From NCBI RefSeq assembly GCF_032595355.1, contig NZ_JASMWN010000002.1, positions 124,001 through 188,000 of the forward strand: a stretch of 64,000 nt of DNA, in the 5' to 3' direction. Both the position numbers and the translations under genes were made by a program. Shown piece by piece: positions 33,769 through 42,316 of the stretch; the stretch's first letter is position 1, and each line of letters starts with the position of its first letter. The stretch comes from Sedimentitalea todarodis. GTDB taxonomy: Bacteria; Pseudomonadota; Alphaproteobacteria; Rhodobacterales; Rhodobacteraceae. Below the pieces are notes generated by a model. The model worked only from the letters and a program-made list of their open reading frames with translations. It had not been told where the DNA came from and did not search any database.

Positions 33769-34725
33769 ATGAGCTTTCGTTTGCAACCCGCTGCCCCGGC
33801 CCGTCCAAACCGCTGCCAATTGTTCGGCCCGGGTTCGCGCACGGCATTGTTCGAGAAGATGGCGAGCAGCGCAGCCGATGTGATCAACCTCGATCTGGAG
33901 GACTCGGTTGCGCCCACCGACAAGGACCAGGCGCGCGCCAATGTCATCGCCGCGATTTCCGATGTGGATTGGGGCACTAAAACGCTGTCCGTGCGCATCA
34001 ACGGGCTGGACACCCCGTGGTGGTATCGCGACGTCGTGGACCTGCTGGAACAGGCGGACGAGCGGCTGGACCAGATCATGATCCCCAAGGTCGGCTGCGC
34101 CGGGGATATCTATGCGGTTGACGCGCTGGTCACAGCCATCGAAGCCGCCAAGGGGCGCAGCAAGAAGATCGATTTCGAAGTGATCATCGAAAGCGCCGCC
34201 GGCATCGCGCATGTCGAGGAAATTGCCGCCGCGTCTCCACGCCTTGTCGCGATGAGCCTGGGCGCAGCGGATTTTGCGGCGTCGATGGGCATGCAAACGA
34301 CCGGAATCGGCGGCACGCAGGAAAACTACTACATGATCCGCGACGGCCAGAAACACTGGTCCGATCCGTGGCACTGGGCGCATACGGCGATTGTTGCCGC
34401 CTGTCGGACGCACGGTGTCCTGCCGGTCGATGGGCCGTTCGGTGATTTTTCGGATGACGAGGGATTCCGCGCACAGGCGCGCCGTTCGGCGACGTTGGGC
34501 ATGGTTGGGAAATGGGCCATTCACCCCAAGCAGATCGCCCTGGCGAACGAAGTCTTTACGCCGTCGGACGAGGCCGTCGCCGAGGCGCGCGAAATTCTTG
34601 CGGCGATGGAGCAGGCCAAGGCCAATGGCGAAGGCGCAACGGTCTACAAGGGCCGCCTTGTCGATATCGCCTCGATCAAGCAGGCCGAGGTCATCGTACA
34701 CCAATCAGAAATGATTGCGGGCTGA
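33769..34725 (+). CDS. mcl1: L-malyl-CoA/beta-methylmalyl-CoA lyase
   Basis: The 318-residue enzyme of the citrate lyase beta-like family cleaves malyl-CoA to acetyl-CoA and glyoxylate, and beta-methylmalyl-CoA to propionyl-CoA and glyoxylate, steps of the ethylmalonyl-CoA pathway. It starts RLQPAAPARPNRCQLFGPG. Other markers are INLDLEDSVAP (metal Asp), RINGLDTPWW, IMIPKVG, FEVIIESAAGI and GKWAIHPKQ. The protein closely follows the Rhodobacter-type Mcl1 pattern. AAGAGGC precedes ATG 33769. It is monocistronic here. Confidence 0.94.
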   Translation: MSFRLQPAAPARPNRCQLFGPGSRTALFEKMASSAADVINLDLEDSVAPTDKDQARANVIAAISDVDWGTKTLSVRINGLDTPWWYRDVVDLLEQADERLDQIMIPKVGCAGDIYAVDALVTAIEAAKGRSKKIDFEVIIESAAGIAHVEEIAAASPRLVAMSLGAADFAASMGMQTTGIGGTQENYYMIRDGQKHWSDPWHWAHTAIVAACRTHGVLPVDGPFGDFSDDEGFRAQARRSATLGMVGKWAIHPKQIALANEVFTPSDEAVAEAREILAAMEQAKANGEGATVYKGRLVDIASIKQAEVIVHQSEMIAG

Positions 34726-34798
34726 CAGGACCAGGTGTGGCGGGCAGCACAGAGTGCCCGCCGCGCGCGACGCGCCAACCTGAAGCTTGCCTAAAGCC

Positions 34799-35218
34799 TT
34801 AGCGCGTCTTGCGCAGGCGGATCACCACATCGACCGAAGCGATCTCGGCACCCCTGGGGGCGTCCGGCACCTGCGCGATCACCAGTTGATCCGATGGGGC
34901 ATCCGTTAGGCGCCCTTCATCTTCCCAGTAGAAATGCGGATGGTCATGCGTGTTCGTGTCAAAATAGCTCTTGGAGCCATCAACGGTCACCTCTTGCAAC
35001 AACCCGGCTTCGCAGAACGCCCGAAGCGTGTTGTAGACCGTCGCGAGTGAGACCGCGGCCCCGGTGGATTGCGCCGCTTCAAACAGGCTCTCTGCGGTGA
35101 CATGGCGATGCTTGCCATCTCCCACAAGTAACTCTGCCAGCGCCAATCGCTGACGGGTCGGGCGCAGGCCCGCCTCGCCCAGCCATCCAGCGGCATTTCC
35201 AATCGCAGTTGGGGTCAT
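34799..35218 (-). CDS. irr: Iron response regulator Irr (Fur family)
   Basis: The 139-residue Fur-family protein has the winged helix GLRPTRQRLALAELL and HRHVTAESLFEAAQ, SLATVYNTLRAFCEAGLL, and the dimerisation segment NTHDHPHFYWEDEG with the His-x-His pair. These match alphaproteobacterial Irr, which senses iron through heme status and controls ICE-motif promoters. ATG 35218 gives the usual length. It diverges from fabA-fabB-fabI. A perfect ICE box lies before mbfA in this window, so Irr is probably active on local targets. Confidence 0.93.
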   Translation of the reverse strand: MTPTAIGNAAGWLGEAGLRPTRQRLALAELLVGDGKHRHVTAESLFEAAQSTGAAVSLATVYNTLRAFCEAGLLQEVTVDGSKSYFDTNTHDHPHFYWEDEGRLTDAPSDQLVIAQVPDAPRGAEIASVDVVIRLRKTR

Positions 35219-35269
35219 GATCACGTCCCGCTTCTTCGCATATGGTCTATATAAGGTGTCAGCCACACA

Positions 35270-35285
35270 AATTTCAATTGAAATT
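35270..35285. promoter_or_regulatory. 16-bp perfect palindrome between irr and fabA
   Basis: AATTTCAATTGAAATT is a perfect palindrome, 51 bases upstream of irr and about 110 before fabA. It is not an ICE motif. It may serve irr autoregulation or the fab operon. Confidence 0.45.
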
Positions 35286-35394
35286 CAGTCGCAAGTGCGA
35301 CGATACCTCAGGTTTTTCAAGCACGCAGTCCCCTTGCAGGAAGTGCAAACGCGATGTTAGACGGGACACAGAATTTGTGAGGAAAGGCAGCAGC

Positions 35395-35907
35395 ATGGCT
35401 CAATATCCCAGCAGCTTTGACAAGGAAGGATTGCTGAAATGCGCGCGTGGCGAGCTTTTTGGCCCGGGAAATGCGCAACTGCCGGAACCTCCGATGCTGA
35501 TGATGGATCGGATCACCGAGGTCAGTGACGATGGCGGCAGCCGCGGCAAGGGTCACGTGATCGCCGAATTCGACATCACTCCGGATCTCTGGTTCTTCGA
35601 TTGCCATTTCCCCGGAAACCCCATCATGCCCGGCTGTCTCGGGCTGGACGGGCTGTGGCAGCTGACAGGCTTCAACCTGGGATGGCGCGGCATGCTGGGC
35701 CGTGGCATGGCGATGGGCGTTGGCGAGGTCAAGCTGAAGGGCATGGTGCGCCCGGACCGCAAGATGCTGACCTATTACGTCGACATGACCCGCATCATTG
35801 ACCGCAAGCTCAAACTGGGCGTTGCAGATGGACGGGTTGTCGCCGATGGAGAAGAGATTTATTCCGTTAAGGACATGAAGGTGGGTCTGGCAACCGCCGA
35901 GACCTGA
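35395..35907 (+). CDS. fabA: 3-hydroxydecanoyl-ACP dehydratase/isomerase
   Basis: The 170-residue hot-dog enzyme dehydrates beta-hydroxydecanoyl-ACP and isomerises the trans-2 to the cis-3 alkene, starting anaerobic unsaturated fatty acid synthesis. The catalytic segment HFPGNPIMPGCLGLDGLWQL carries the essential His and Asp. ATG 35395 was chosen for the conserved AQYPSSFDKEGLL start; the long upstream extension is non-homologous. First gene of fabA-fabB-fabI, divergent from irr. Confidence 0.97.
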   Translation: MAQYPSSFDKEGLLKCARGELFGPGNAQLPEPPMLMMDRITEVSDDGGSRGKGHVIAEFDITPDLWFFDCHFPGNPIMPGCLGLDGLWQLTGFNLGWRGMLGRGMAMGVGEVKLKGMVRPDRKMLTYYVDMTRIIDRKLKLGVADGRVVADGEEIYSVKDMKVGLATAET

Positions 35908-35944
35908 ACGTGCCCGTCAAGGGCGACCACATAGGAGACCGCCG

Positions 35945-37174
35945 ATGCGCCGCGTCGTAGTCACTGGGCTGGGCATTGTCTCGTCCATCGGAAACAATGC
36001 ATCCGAGGTTCTTGCCGCACTCCGGGCCGGGACATCCGGGATCGAGTTCAGCCCGGACATGGCCGAACATGGCTTTCGCAGCCAGATTGCCGGAACGCTG
36101 AAGATTGATCCCGCGGAGCATGTCGACAAGCGGACCCTGCGTTTCATGGGGCCGGGTGCCGCCTATGCCCATATCGCGATGAGCGAGGCAATCGCGGATG
36201 CCGGTCTGGACGAGGATGATATCGTCAATCCGCGCACCGGTCTTGTCGCCGGCAGCGGCGGACCATCTACCAGCGCCATGCTGACCGCGCATCAGACGGT
36301 TCTGAAGAGCGGCGCAACCAAGCGGATCGGCCCCTTTGCCGTGCCCAAGTGCATGTCCTCGACGATTTCGGCCAACCTGGCGACGGCGTTCAAGATCAAG
36401 GGCATCAACTATTCCATCACATCGGCCTGCTCGACCTCGCTGCATTGCATAGGCAACGCCGCGGAACAGATCATGCTGGGCAAGCAGGACGTGATGTTCG
36501 CCGGTGGCGGCGAGGAGCTGGACTGGACGCTGTCGTGCCTGTTTGACGCAATGGGTGCCATGTCGTCCAAATACAACGATGCGCCGCAGACCGCGTCGCG
36601 CGCATTTGATGCCAATCGCGACGGATTTGTGATTTCCGGCGGCGGCGGCATTCTGGTGCTGGAAGAGTTGGAGCACGCCAGGGCACGAGGCGCCAGGATC
36701 TATGCAGAGGTCACGGGATACGCCGCGACCAGCGACGGGCATGACATGGTCGCGCCCTCTGGTGAAGGCGGCGAACGGGCCATGCGTCTTGCGCTGTCGA
36801 CCCTGCCCGAGGGCCGCAATGTTGGCTATATCAACGCCCACGGCACCAGCACCCCGGTCGGCGATGTCGGAGAAGTGGAAGCCGTGCGCCGCGTGTTCGG
36901 TCAGGGATCGACCCCGCCGATCAGTTCAACCAAGTCGATGACCGGCCACGCGCAAGGCGCGGCTGGTGCGCTGGAGGCGATCTTCAGCCTGTTGATGCTG
37001 GACAATGACTTCATTGCGCGCTCCATCAACGTAGAAACGCTGGATCCGGCTCTGGATGCGTCCGAGATCGCGCTGGAAACCGTTACGGATGCGGGACTGG
37101 ACAGTGTCATGACCAACAGCTTTGGCTTTGGCGGCACAAACGGTTCGATGATCCTGTCGAAATTCAAAGGGTAA
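35945..37174 (+). CDS. fabB: 3-oxoacyl-ACP synthase I
   Basis: The 409-residue ketoacyl synthase has the Cys-His-His triad: Cys in SACSTSLHC, His in INAHGTSTPVGD and His in SMTGHAQGAAG. With FabA it extends the cis-3 unsaturated intermediate. It lies 37 bases after fabA and ten before fabI. The length and N-terminal MRRVVVTGLGIVSSIG are typical. Confidence 0.97.
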   Translation: MRRVVVTGLGIVSSIGNNASEVLAALRAGTSGIEFSPDMAEHGFRSQIAGTLKIDPAEHVDKRTLRFMGPGAAYAHIAMSEAIADAGLDEDDIVNPRTGLVAGSGGPSTSAMLTAHQTVLKSGATKRIGPFAVPKCMSSTISANLATAFKIKGINYSITSACSTSLHCIGNAAEQIMLGKQDVMFAGGGEELDWTLSCLFDAMGAMSSKYNDAPQTASRAFDANRDGFVISGGGGILVLEELEHARARGARIYAEVTGYAATSDGHDMVAPSGEGGERAMRLALSTLPEGRNVGYINAHGTSTPVGDVGEVEAVRRVFGQGSTPPISSTKSMTGHAQGAAGALEAIFSLLMLDNDFIARSINVETLDPALDASEIALETVTDAGLDSVMTNSFGFGGTNGSMILSKFKG

Positions 37175-37183
37175 GGACGGATC

Positions 37184-37975
37184 ATGTCAGATGTCTTGCA
37201 GGGAAAACGCGGCCTCGTGATGGGGGTTGCCAATGATCGGTCGATCGCATGGGGCATCGCCAGGGCCATGCACGCGGCCGGGGCCGAGCTGGCCTTTACC
37301 TATCAGGGCGAGGCGTTTGGCAAACGGCTGGAGCCGTTGGCGGCGACGGTTGGATCCGACTTCATGGTGGATGTCGATGTCACCGACGACGCATCGCTGG
37401 ACACCGCGTTCGAGAAACTGGCAGCGCGCTGGCCGACAATTGACTTTGTCGTGCACGCGATTGCGTTTTCCGACAAGTCCGAACTGACCGGCAGGTTTCT
37501 CAATACCAGCCGCGCCAACTTCAAGAACTCGCTCGACATCAGCGCCTATTCCTTCATCGATATCGCCCGGCGGGCCCATCCGCTGATGGTTGAAAACGGT
37601 GGTACGCTGATGACGCTGACCTATCAGGGCAGCAATCGCGTCGTGCCAAACTACAACGTCATGGGAGTGGCCAAGGCCGCGCTGGAATCCGCTACCCGCT
37701 ATCTGGCAAACGATCTCGGACCCGAAGGCATCCGCGTCAACGCGATTTCACCCGGCCCGATGAAGACACTGGCCGGGGCGGCCATCGGCGGCGCGCGCAA
37801 GACCTACAAGCATACCGACCAGAACGCCCCGATGCGCAGCAATGCCACGCTCGAGGCGGTCGGCGGCACGGCGGTCTATCTGGCGTCAGACGCCGGGGCC
37901 TGCACCACGGGGGAAATCATCCGCGTCGATGGCGGTTTCCACGTTCTGGGCATGCCGCAACCTGACTTTCTCTGA
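37184..37975 (+). CDS. fabI: Enoyl-ACP reductase (NADH)
   Basis: The 263-residue short-chain dehydrogenase reduces trans-2-enoyl-ACP, the last step of each elongation cycle. FabI features are GKRGLVMGVANDRSIAWGIA, the long-spaced Tyr-x6-Lys (YNVMGVAK) and the GPMKTLAGAAIGG loop. Together with FabA and FabB it forms a complete unsaturated-elongation unit. Confidence 0.96.
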   Translation: MSDVLQGKRGLVMGVANDRSIAWGIARAMHAAGAELAFTYQGEAFGKRLEPLAATVGSDFMVDVDVTDDASLDTAFEKLAARWPTIDFVVHAIAFSDKSELTGRFLNTSRANFKNSLDISAYSFIDIARRAHPLMVENGGTLMTLTYQGSNRVVPNYNVMGVAKAALESATRYLANDLGPEGIRVNAISPGPMKTLAGAAIGGARKTYKHTDQNAPMRSNATLEAVGGTAVYLASDAGACTTGEIIRVDGGFHVLGMPQPDFL

Positions 37976-37978
37976 TCC

Positions 37979-39256
37979 TCAGGTCAAACCCGCGAGAGGG
38001 GGCGCGCCGGCAAGAATCGGGCGGCGAATTGCAAGACTGCGGCGGGCTTCATCTGCCAGCCCCAGTTTCAGGAGCACGTTGGCATAGGTCAGTTCGAGCA
38101 GATCGCGCTGCGCGCGGCTTCCACCGACACGCTCGGTCGCAGGCATCACGGCGATCAGTTCGTTCAGCGCACCGGCCCAGTTTTCGCGCGCAATTGCGCC
38201 CCAGGCCCGCGCCAGCGGTTTCACCAGATCGCCGGCAAACCCGGTCGCCGAGTCCGCAATATGGGCAAGCCGATCCCCCTGCCCGGCCATCGCATGGCTC
38301 AGCGCCGCGTGCAAATCGGCAAAACTCTGGCCTGTCTGCGGGAACATCTGCGCCGCATAATCGCTCAGGGTCAGCCAGCGGCCAGGGTCTACTGGCAGCC
38401 CGGCCAGTTCCGCCCGGTAAAGGATTGCGGCGGTATCGGTCAGGACGTTGATCGGCAGGCCCTTGGCCCCCCCCGGCGCGATGCCAGTGTCTACCGCCTG
38501 CCACATCGCATTCGCGTCACCCTGGTGCAGCGCCCAGAGCGCCACATGCCATTGCAGGTGTCCGTGCAACATGGACCGGTCATCGTAGTCGGCAAGCCAC
38601 CCGGTCAGATAGGCGCGCCCGGCAATTGTCTCTCCTGCCTCGTACTGGGCATGCGCCTTGAAATGCGCGGCATTTGCGTTGCGTGGATTCAGGGCCAGTG
38701 AGTTTTCCATCAGGTCTCTGGAGGCCTCGACCTGCCCTGTCTCGCACAGGGACAGCGCATGCATCGACATCATCCACCAATCTTCGCCATAATGCGGCAG
38801 AAGCGACGATGTATAGGCCAGCAATTCTGCCTCGCGCCCGACCTCGCCCGAGAATCCGATCAGGCCGAACACGTTGGCACATAGCTGCGCGGCGAGCGCA
38901 TCGCGCGGATGGGTTTGAACATGCGCCAGAACCGCCGCGCGGGCGCGTGGCGCCTGCCCCGACAACACCAATCCGATACAGTCGATATGCCGCCGCTCTC
39001 GGGTATCCGCATTGCGGACCAGTTCCTGTGCCCGCTGGTTCGCGGATTTGGCCTCGACAATCTGTGCAGACATCATCGCCGCGCGGGCGCAGGCTGCATG
39101 GCCAAGCGCAAAGTCCGGATCCGCGTTGACCGCCGCCCGGAAGGCCTCCAACGCGCCGTACTCTCCACCGAGAAACAGCTTCAGCCCGCGATCATAGTGA
39201 TCCCGAGCTGCTTGCGACGATGTAGAAATCGCGTTCCCGTAGCTGTCTGCCAGCAT
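37979..39256 (-). CDS. Tetratricopeptide repeat protein 38 (TTC38) family protein
   Basis: The 425-residue, all-helical protein shows TPR-like repeats throughout, such as AREHYDRGLKLFLGGEYGALEAF-type and SLALNPRNANAAHFKAHAQY segments, and the YGEDWWMMSMHALSLCETG and LQWHVALWALHQGD motifs characteristic of the TTC38 family. A GGGAGG box eight bases before ATG 39256 sets the start. It converges on fabI with three bases between stops. Function of the bacterial family is unknown; a binding scaffold is likely. Confidence 0.85.
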   Translation of the reverse strand: MLADSYGNAISTSSQAARDHYDRGLKLFLGGEYGALEAFRAAVNADPDFALGHAACARAAMMSAQIVEAKSANQRAQELVRNADTRERRHIDCIGLVLSGQAPRARAAVLAHVQTHPRDALAAQLCANVFGLIGFSGEVGREAELLAYTSSLLPHYGEDWWMMSMHALSLCETGQVEASRDLMENSLALNPRNANAAHFKAHAQYEAGETIAGRAYLTGWLADYDDRSMLHGHLQWHVALWALHQGDANAMWQAVDTGIAPGGAKGLPINVLTDTAAILYRAELAGLPVDPGRWLTLSDYAAQMFPQTGQSFADLHAALSHAMAGQGDRLAHIADSATGFAGDLVKPLARAWGAIARENWAGALNELIAVMPATERVGGSRAQRDLLELTYANVLLKLGLADEARRSLAIRRPILAGAPPLAGLT

Positions 39257-39364
39257 CGTTGCTGCCTCCCAAATGGCGGGCCGGATGACCGGCAGTTTTC
39301 GGAAATCTACCCGAAAACGCCGGTCATCACTTGTCAAGCCGCCCGTTGCACAGTTTCCCGCAAA

Positions 39365-39796
39365 TCAATCGGCGATGCCGACAAGTTCGATATCGAATGT
39401 CAGGTCGTGCCCGGCAAGAGGATGGTTGGCGTCCAACGCGACCTCAGTCTCTCCGACCTCGACTACGGTCACCGGCAGAACCTGGCCTTCGGGGGATTGC
39501 ATCTGTAGTTGCAGGCCGACTTCAAGCGGGATCTCTTCGGGGATGCTCTCGCGTGCAACGGACTGCCTCATGCCGGGCTGGATCGGCCCATATGCGTCGG
39601 CACAGGGCACGTTGACGGTTTTCTTCTCGCCGGTCTCCATGCCGGGAATGGCGTCATCCAGCCCGGAAATGATCTGTCCCGATCCGACCTCGAATTCCAA
39701 AGGGTCGCGTCCTTCGGAACTGTCGAAGGTGCTGCCGTCAAGCAAGGTTCCGGTGTAGTGAATGCGCACGGTGTCGCCAGTTTTGACCTGAGTCAT
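39365..39796 (-). CDS. FKBP-type peptidyl-prolyl isomerase, SlyD-like
   Basis: The 143-residue protein has the FKBP core VRIHYTGTLLDGSTFDSS, the flap GMETGEKKTVNV and the inserted IF domain (DAYGPIQPGMRQSVARE), then ANHPLAGHDLTFDIELV. It catalyses cis-trans isomerisation at proline and chaperones folding in the cytoplasm. It lacks SlyD's His-rich metal tail. ATG 39796 gives the conserved start; no upstream part resembles the family. Confidence 0.92.
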   Translation of the reverse strand: MTQVKTGDTVRIHYTGTLLDGSTFDSSEGRDPLEFEVGSGQIISGLDDAIPGMETGEKKTVNVPCADAYGPIQPGMRQSVARESIPEEIPLEVGLQLQMQSPEGQVLPVTVVEVGETEVALDANHPLAGHDLTFDIELVGIAD

Positions 39797-39926
39797 GGGG
39801 CTCCAATCTGTATGGGGGTGAATGTCAAAGGCCGCGTATCTGCACGGGTGCTTACGGCACGGGACCCTACAAGAGAGAGCGACGATGTAAAGCCCGGGGT
39901 CGATCTGCGGCACGACACGCCCTGGC

Positions 39927-40277
39927 CTATCGCCCAGGCGCATTGGTGGGCCACCTGAGAAGCCAGCGCGCCAGCAAGACACCTGCTAGAGGAAAGGCTA
40001 TCGTGCGGCCGAAATCCAGCAGGCTCGCCCGCCATCGCCAGTAGCCCAGCGTGGCAACATCATCGCGCAGGTCCGCAAGTTCCATCGCCGCACCCAGTGC
40101 GATTGCGACGATCAAGGCCAGAACGAGCGGCCGCGTCCTGGGCCGATTGCGCACGTGAACCATCGCAGCAGCAAGCAGTCCAGCCCCGATCAGGTAGTGC
40201 AGTGTGTTTCGGTCCAGCGGAATGTACCCGGCCAACCAGAGCTTGAACGCCTGATAAGCGGATGTTTCGGCCTCCAC
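39927..40277 (-). CDS. Small integral membrane protein of unknown function
   Basis: A 116-residue protein with three hydrophobic segments (about residues 26-42, 50-66 and 90-106) and conserved-looking IPLDRNTLHYLIGAGLL. It is similar in build to small DUF-type membrane proteins of Rhodobacteraceae. It lies between the FKBP and VOC genes on the same strand. No function can be assigned. Confidence 0.65.
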   Translation of the reverse strand: MEAETSAYQAFKLWLAGYIPLDRNTLHYLIGAGLLAAAMVHVRNRPRTRPLVLALIVAIALGAAMELADLRDDVATLGYWRWRASLLDFGRTIAFPLAGVLLARWLLRWPTNAPGR

Positions 40278-40286
40278 ACGCGCCTC

Positions 40287-40676
40287 TCAGCGTGCGGCCG
40301 CTGGAACGATCAAACCCAACAGCGCCCCGACACTGTCATGCACGATGGCGATGCGACCGACGTGGGGCACATCAAACGGGTCGCGTGCAATGCGACCGCC
40401 GCCAGTCTCGGTCTGGCGCAGCGCGTTTTCGAGATCATCGACGGCGACATATGTGACCCATTGTGATGAGGTATCGGCATGGCGCGCCATGCCGGACATG
40501 TCGAGCATTCCTGCAACTGGCTGCGCCCCAAGGTACGCCACGTGATAGTCGCCGCCATCCGCGGCCGGAGTTGTCTGATAGCGCCAGCCGCAGACCCGGC
40601 GATACCAGGCCTGGGCATGATCAATGTCATGCGTCATCAACTCGTTCCACCAGATAGCGCCGCGGAATTCGGACAT
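40287..40676 (-). CDS. VOC/glyoxalase-fold protein
   Basis: The 129-residue protein has one VOC module pair: N-terminal IWWNELMTHDIDHAQAWYRRVCGW and C-terminal TYVAVDDLENAL. It belongs to the glyoxalase/bleomycin-resistance/dioxygenase superfamily. The subgroup with GAIWWNEL resembles CGA16-family small-molecule-binding proteins. ATG 40676 is preferred over the upstream TTG. Substrate unknown. Confidence 0.85.
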   Translation of the reverse strand: MSEFRGAIWWNELMTHDIDHAQAWYRRVCGWRYQTTPAADGGDYHVAYLGAQPVAGMLDMSGMARHADTSSQWVTYVAVDDLENALRQTETGGGRIARDPFDVPHVGRIAIVHDSVGALLGLIVPAAAR

Positions 40677-40799
40677 GGTCAACCCCTTTCACGAAGTGAG
40701 ATGGCCGCACCATACCTGAATTCCGCGCCAAAATCATCCGTGGCCGCCCTTTCCCCCTGTCACCAACTGTGACACGCTGCGCCAAAACCGGAGCGCGCC

Positions 40800-41489
40800 A
40801 TGCCGATCACAACCTGTGTTTTTGATGCCTATGGCACGTTGTTTGACGTGTCGGCCGCCGCGCGGCTGGCCGCACAGGAGGATCGGTTTCCCAAGCTGGC
40901 TGACCGCTGGGCCGAGGTTGCCACCCACTGGCGGCTGAAGCAATTGCAATACACCTGGCTGCGTGCCGTGGCGCATGCCCATACCGATTTCTGGGAGGTC
41001 ACACAGAACGGTCTGGACTGGGCGCTCGAAGCCACCGGGCTGGACGGCGATCCGGCGCTGCGCCAGCGCCTGCTCGATCTCTACTGGGAATTGCAGGCCT
41101 ATCCAGAGGTGCCCGCAATGCTGGCCGCGCTGAAAGGGGCCGGGTTGCAGACTGCGATCCTGTCCAACGGGTCGCTGTCGATGCTGGATGGCGCGGTGCA
41201 GTCGGCGGGAATCGGCGATGTGCTAGATGATGTCCTGTCGGTGCAGACCGTCGGGGTCTTCAAGCCCGCCGCATCGGTTTACAAGTTGGTAGAAGACCGG
41301 TTCGCATGCCGCAAGGCGGACGTTCTGTTCGTATCCTCAAATGGTTGGGACGCCGCTTGCGCAACAGGCTACGGGTTTCACACGGTCTGGGTCAACCGGG
41401 CAAGCGAACCACTGGATCGGCTGCCCTGGACGCCCGCACATGTGCTGACCGATCTGAAACTCATACCTGACATGGCTCTTGATCAATGA
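40800..41489 (+). CDS. Haloacid dehalogenase, type II
   Basis: The 229-residue HAD hydrolase has the L-2-haloacid dehalogenase layout: nucleophile Asp8 in VFDAYGTLFD, SNGS after strand 2, Lys in GVFKPAASVYK, and FVSSNGWDAACA near the end. It hydrolyses short 2-haloalkanoic acids to 2-hydroxy acids. It begins an operon of five genes joined mainly by four- to eight-base overlaps (to 44833). Chemistry other than dehalogenation is possible within the family. Confidence 0.88.
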   Translation: MPITTCVFDAYGTLFDVSAAARLAAQEDRFPKLADRWAEVATHWRLKQLQYTWLRAVAHAHTDFWEVTQNGLDWALEATGLDGDPALRQRLLDLYWELQAYPEVPAMLAALKGAGLQTAILSNGSLSMLDGAVQSAGIGDVLDDVLSVQTVGVFKPAASVYKLVEDRFACRKADVLFVSSNGWDAACATGYGFHTVWVNRASEPLDRLPWTPAHVLTDLKLIPDMALDQ

Positions 41490-42316
41490 CGCATTTTGAA
41501 ACCCCGGACGGCCTGCGCCTCTATTTCGAAGACACCGGAACCGGGCAGCCGCTCCTGTGTCTGCCGGGCCTGACCCGCAACACGCGAGACTTTGACTTTC
41601 TGAAGCCGCACATGACATCTTGTCGGATGATCGCGATGGACTATCGCGGGCGCGGGCAGTCGGAACATGCAAGCGACTTCAACAGCTATTCTGTCCCGCA
41701 GGAGGCGCAGGATGTCGTCGCCCTGCTCGACCATCTGGGGCTGGAAAAGGTCACGATACTGGGCACCTCTCGCGGGGGGCTGATCGCGATGGCCCTGGCC
41801 GCGATGCATCCGGACAGATTGGCGGGTGTGATCCTAAACGATGTCGGGCCGGTCATCGCGCCGGGCGGCATCGAGCGGATCATGGAATATGTCGGCCGTG
41901 TTCCGCCCTATCGCACACTGGATGAAGCCGCAGGGGCGATGGCAGCGGCATTGGGGCCACAGTTTCGAGACCTTACCGCCGAGGTTTGGCACAGGATGGC
42001 GGCGGCACAGTACGAAGAGACGGCAACCGGACTGACCTTGCGCTATGACCTGCGTCTGCGTGACGCGCTGCTGGCACAGGCCGAAGCCGGGCCACCCCCG
42101 GACCTGTGGCCATTGTTTGACGCCCTTCTGCCGCTGCCGGTCGGAGTTTTGCGCGGGGCAAACTCGGATATTCTATCGGCAGGGACCCTCGCCGACATGC
42201 AGGCGCGCCACTCCGGTCTGATCGCGACAACAGTCCCGAACCGGGGTCATGTGCCACTCCTGGACGAGCCTGCAAGCCTGGACCTGATCCATCGCATCCT
42301 GAAAGGCACAAAATGA
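41486..42316 (+). CDS. Alpha/beta hydrolase
   Basis: The 276-residue enzyme has LCLPGLTRNTRDF (oxyanion region), the nucleophile elbow GTSRGG (Ser in Gly-Thr-Ser-Arg-Gly-Gly) and a C-terminal RGHVPLLDEP carrying His. The unusual GTSRGG elbow puts it near haloalkane-dehalogenase-like or lactonase-like hydrolases. ATGA overlaps link it to the dehalogenase and the next gene. Substrate unknown. Confidence 0.85.
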   Translation: MTHFETPDGLRLYFEDTGTGQPLLCLPGLTRNTRDFDFLKPHMTSCRMIAMDYRGRGQSEHASDFNSYSVPQEAQDVVALLDHLGLEKVTILGTSRGGLIAMALAAMHPDRLAGVILNDVGPVIAPGGIERIMEYVGRVPPYRTLDEAAGAMAAALGPQFRDLTAEVWHRMAAAQYEETATGLTLRYDLRLRDALLAQAEAGPPPDLWPLFDALLPLPVGVLRGANSDILSAGTLADMQARHSGLIATTVPNRGHVPLLDEPASLDLIHRILKGTK

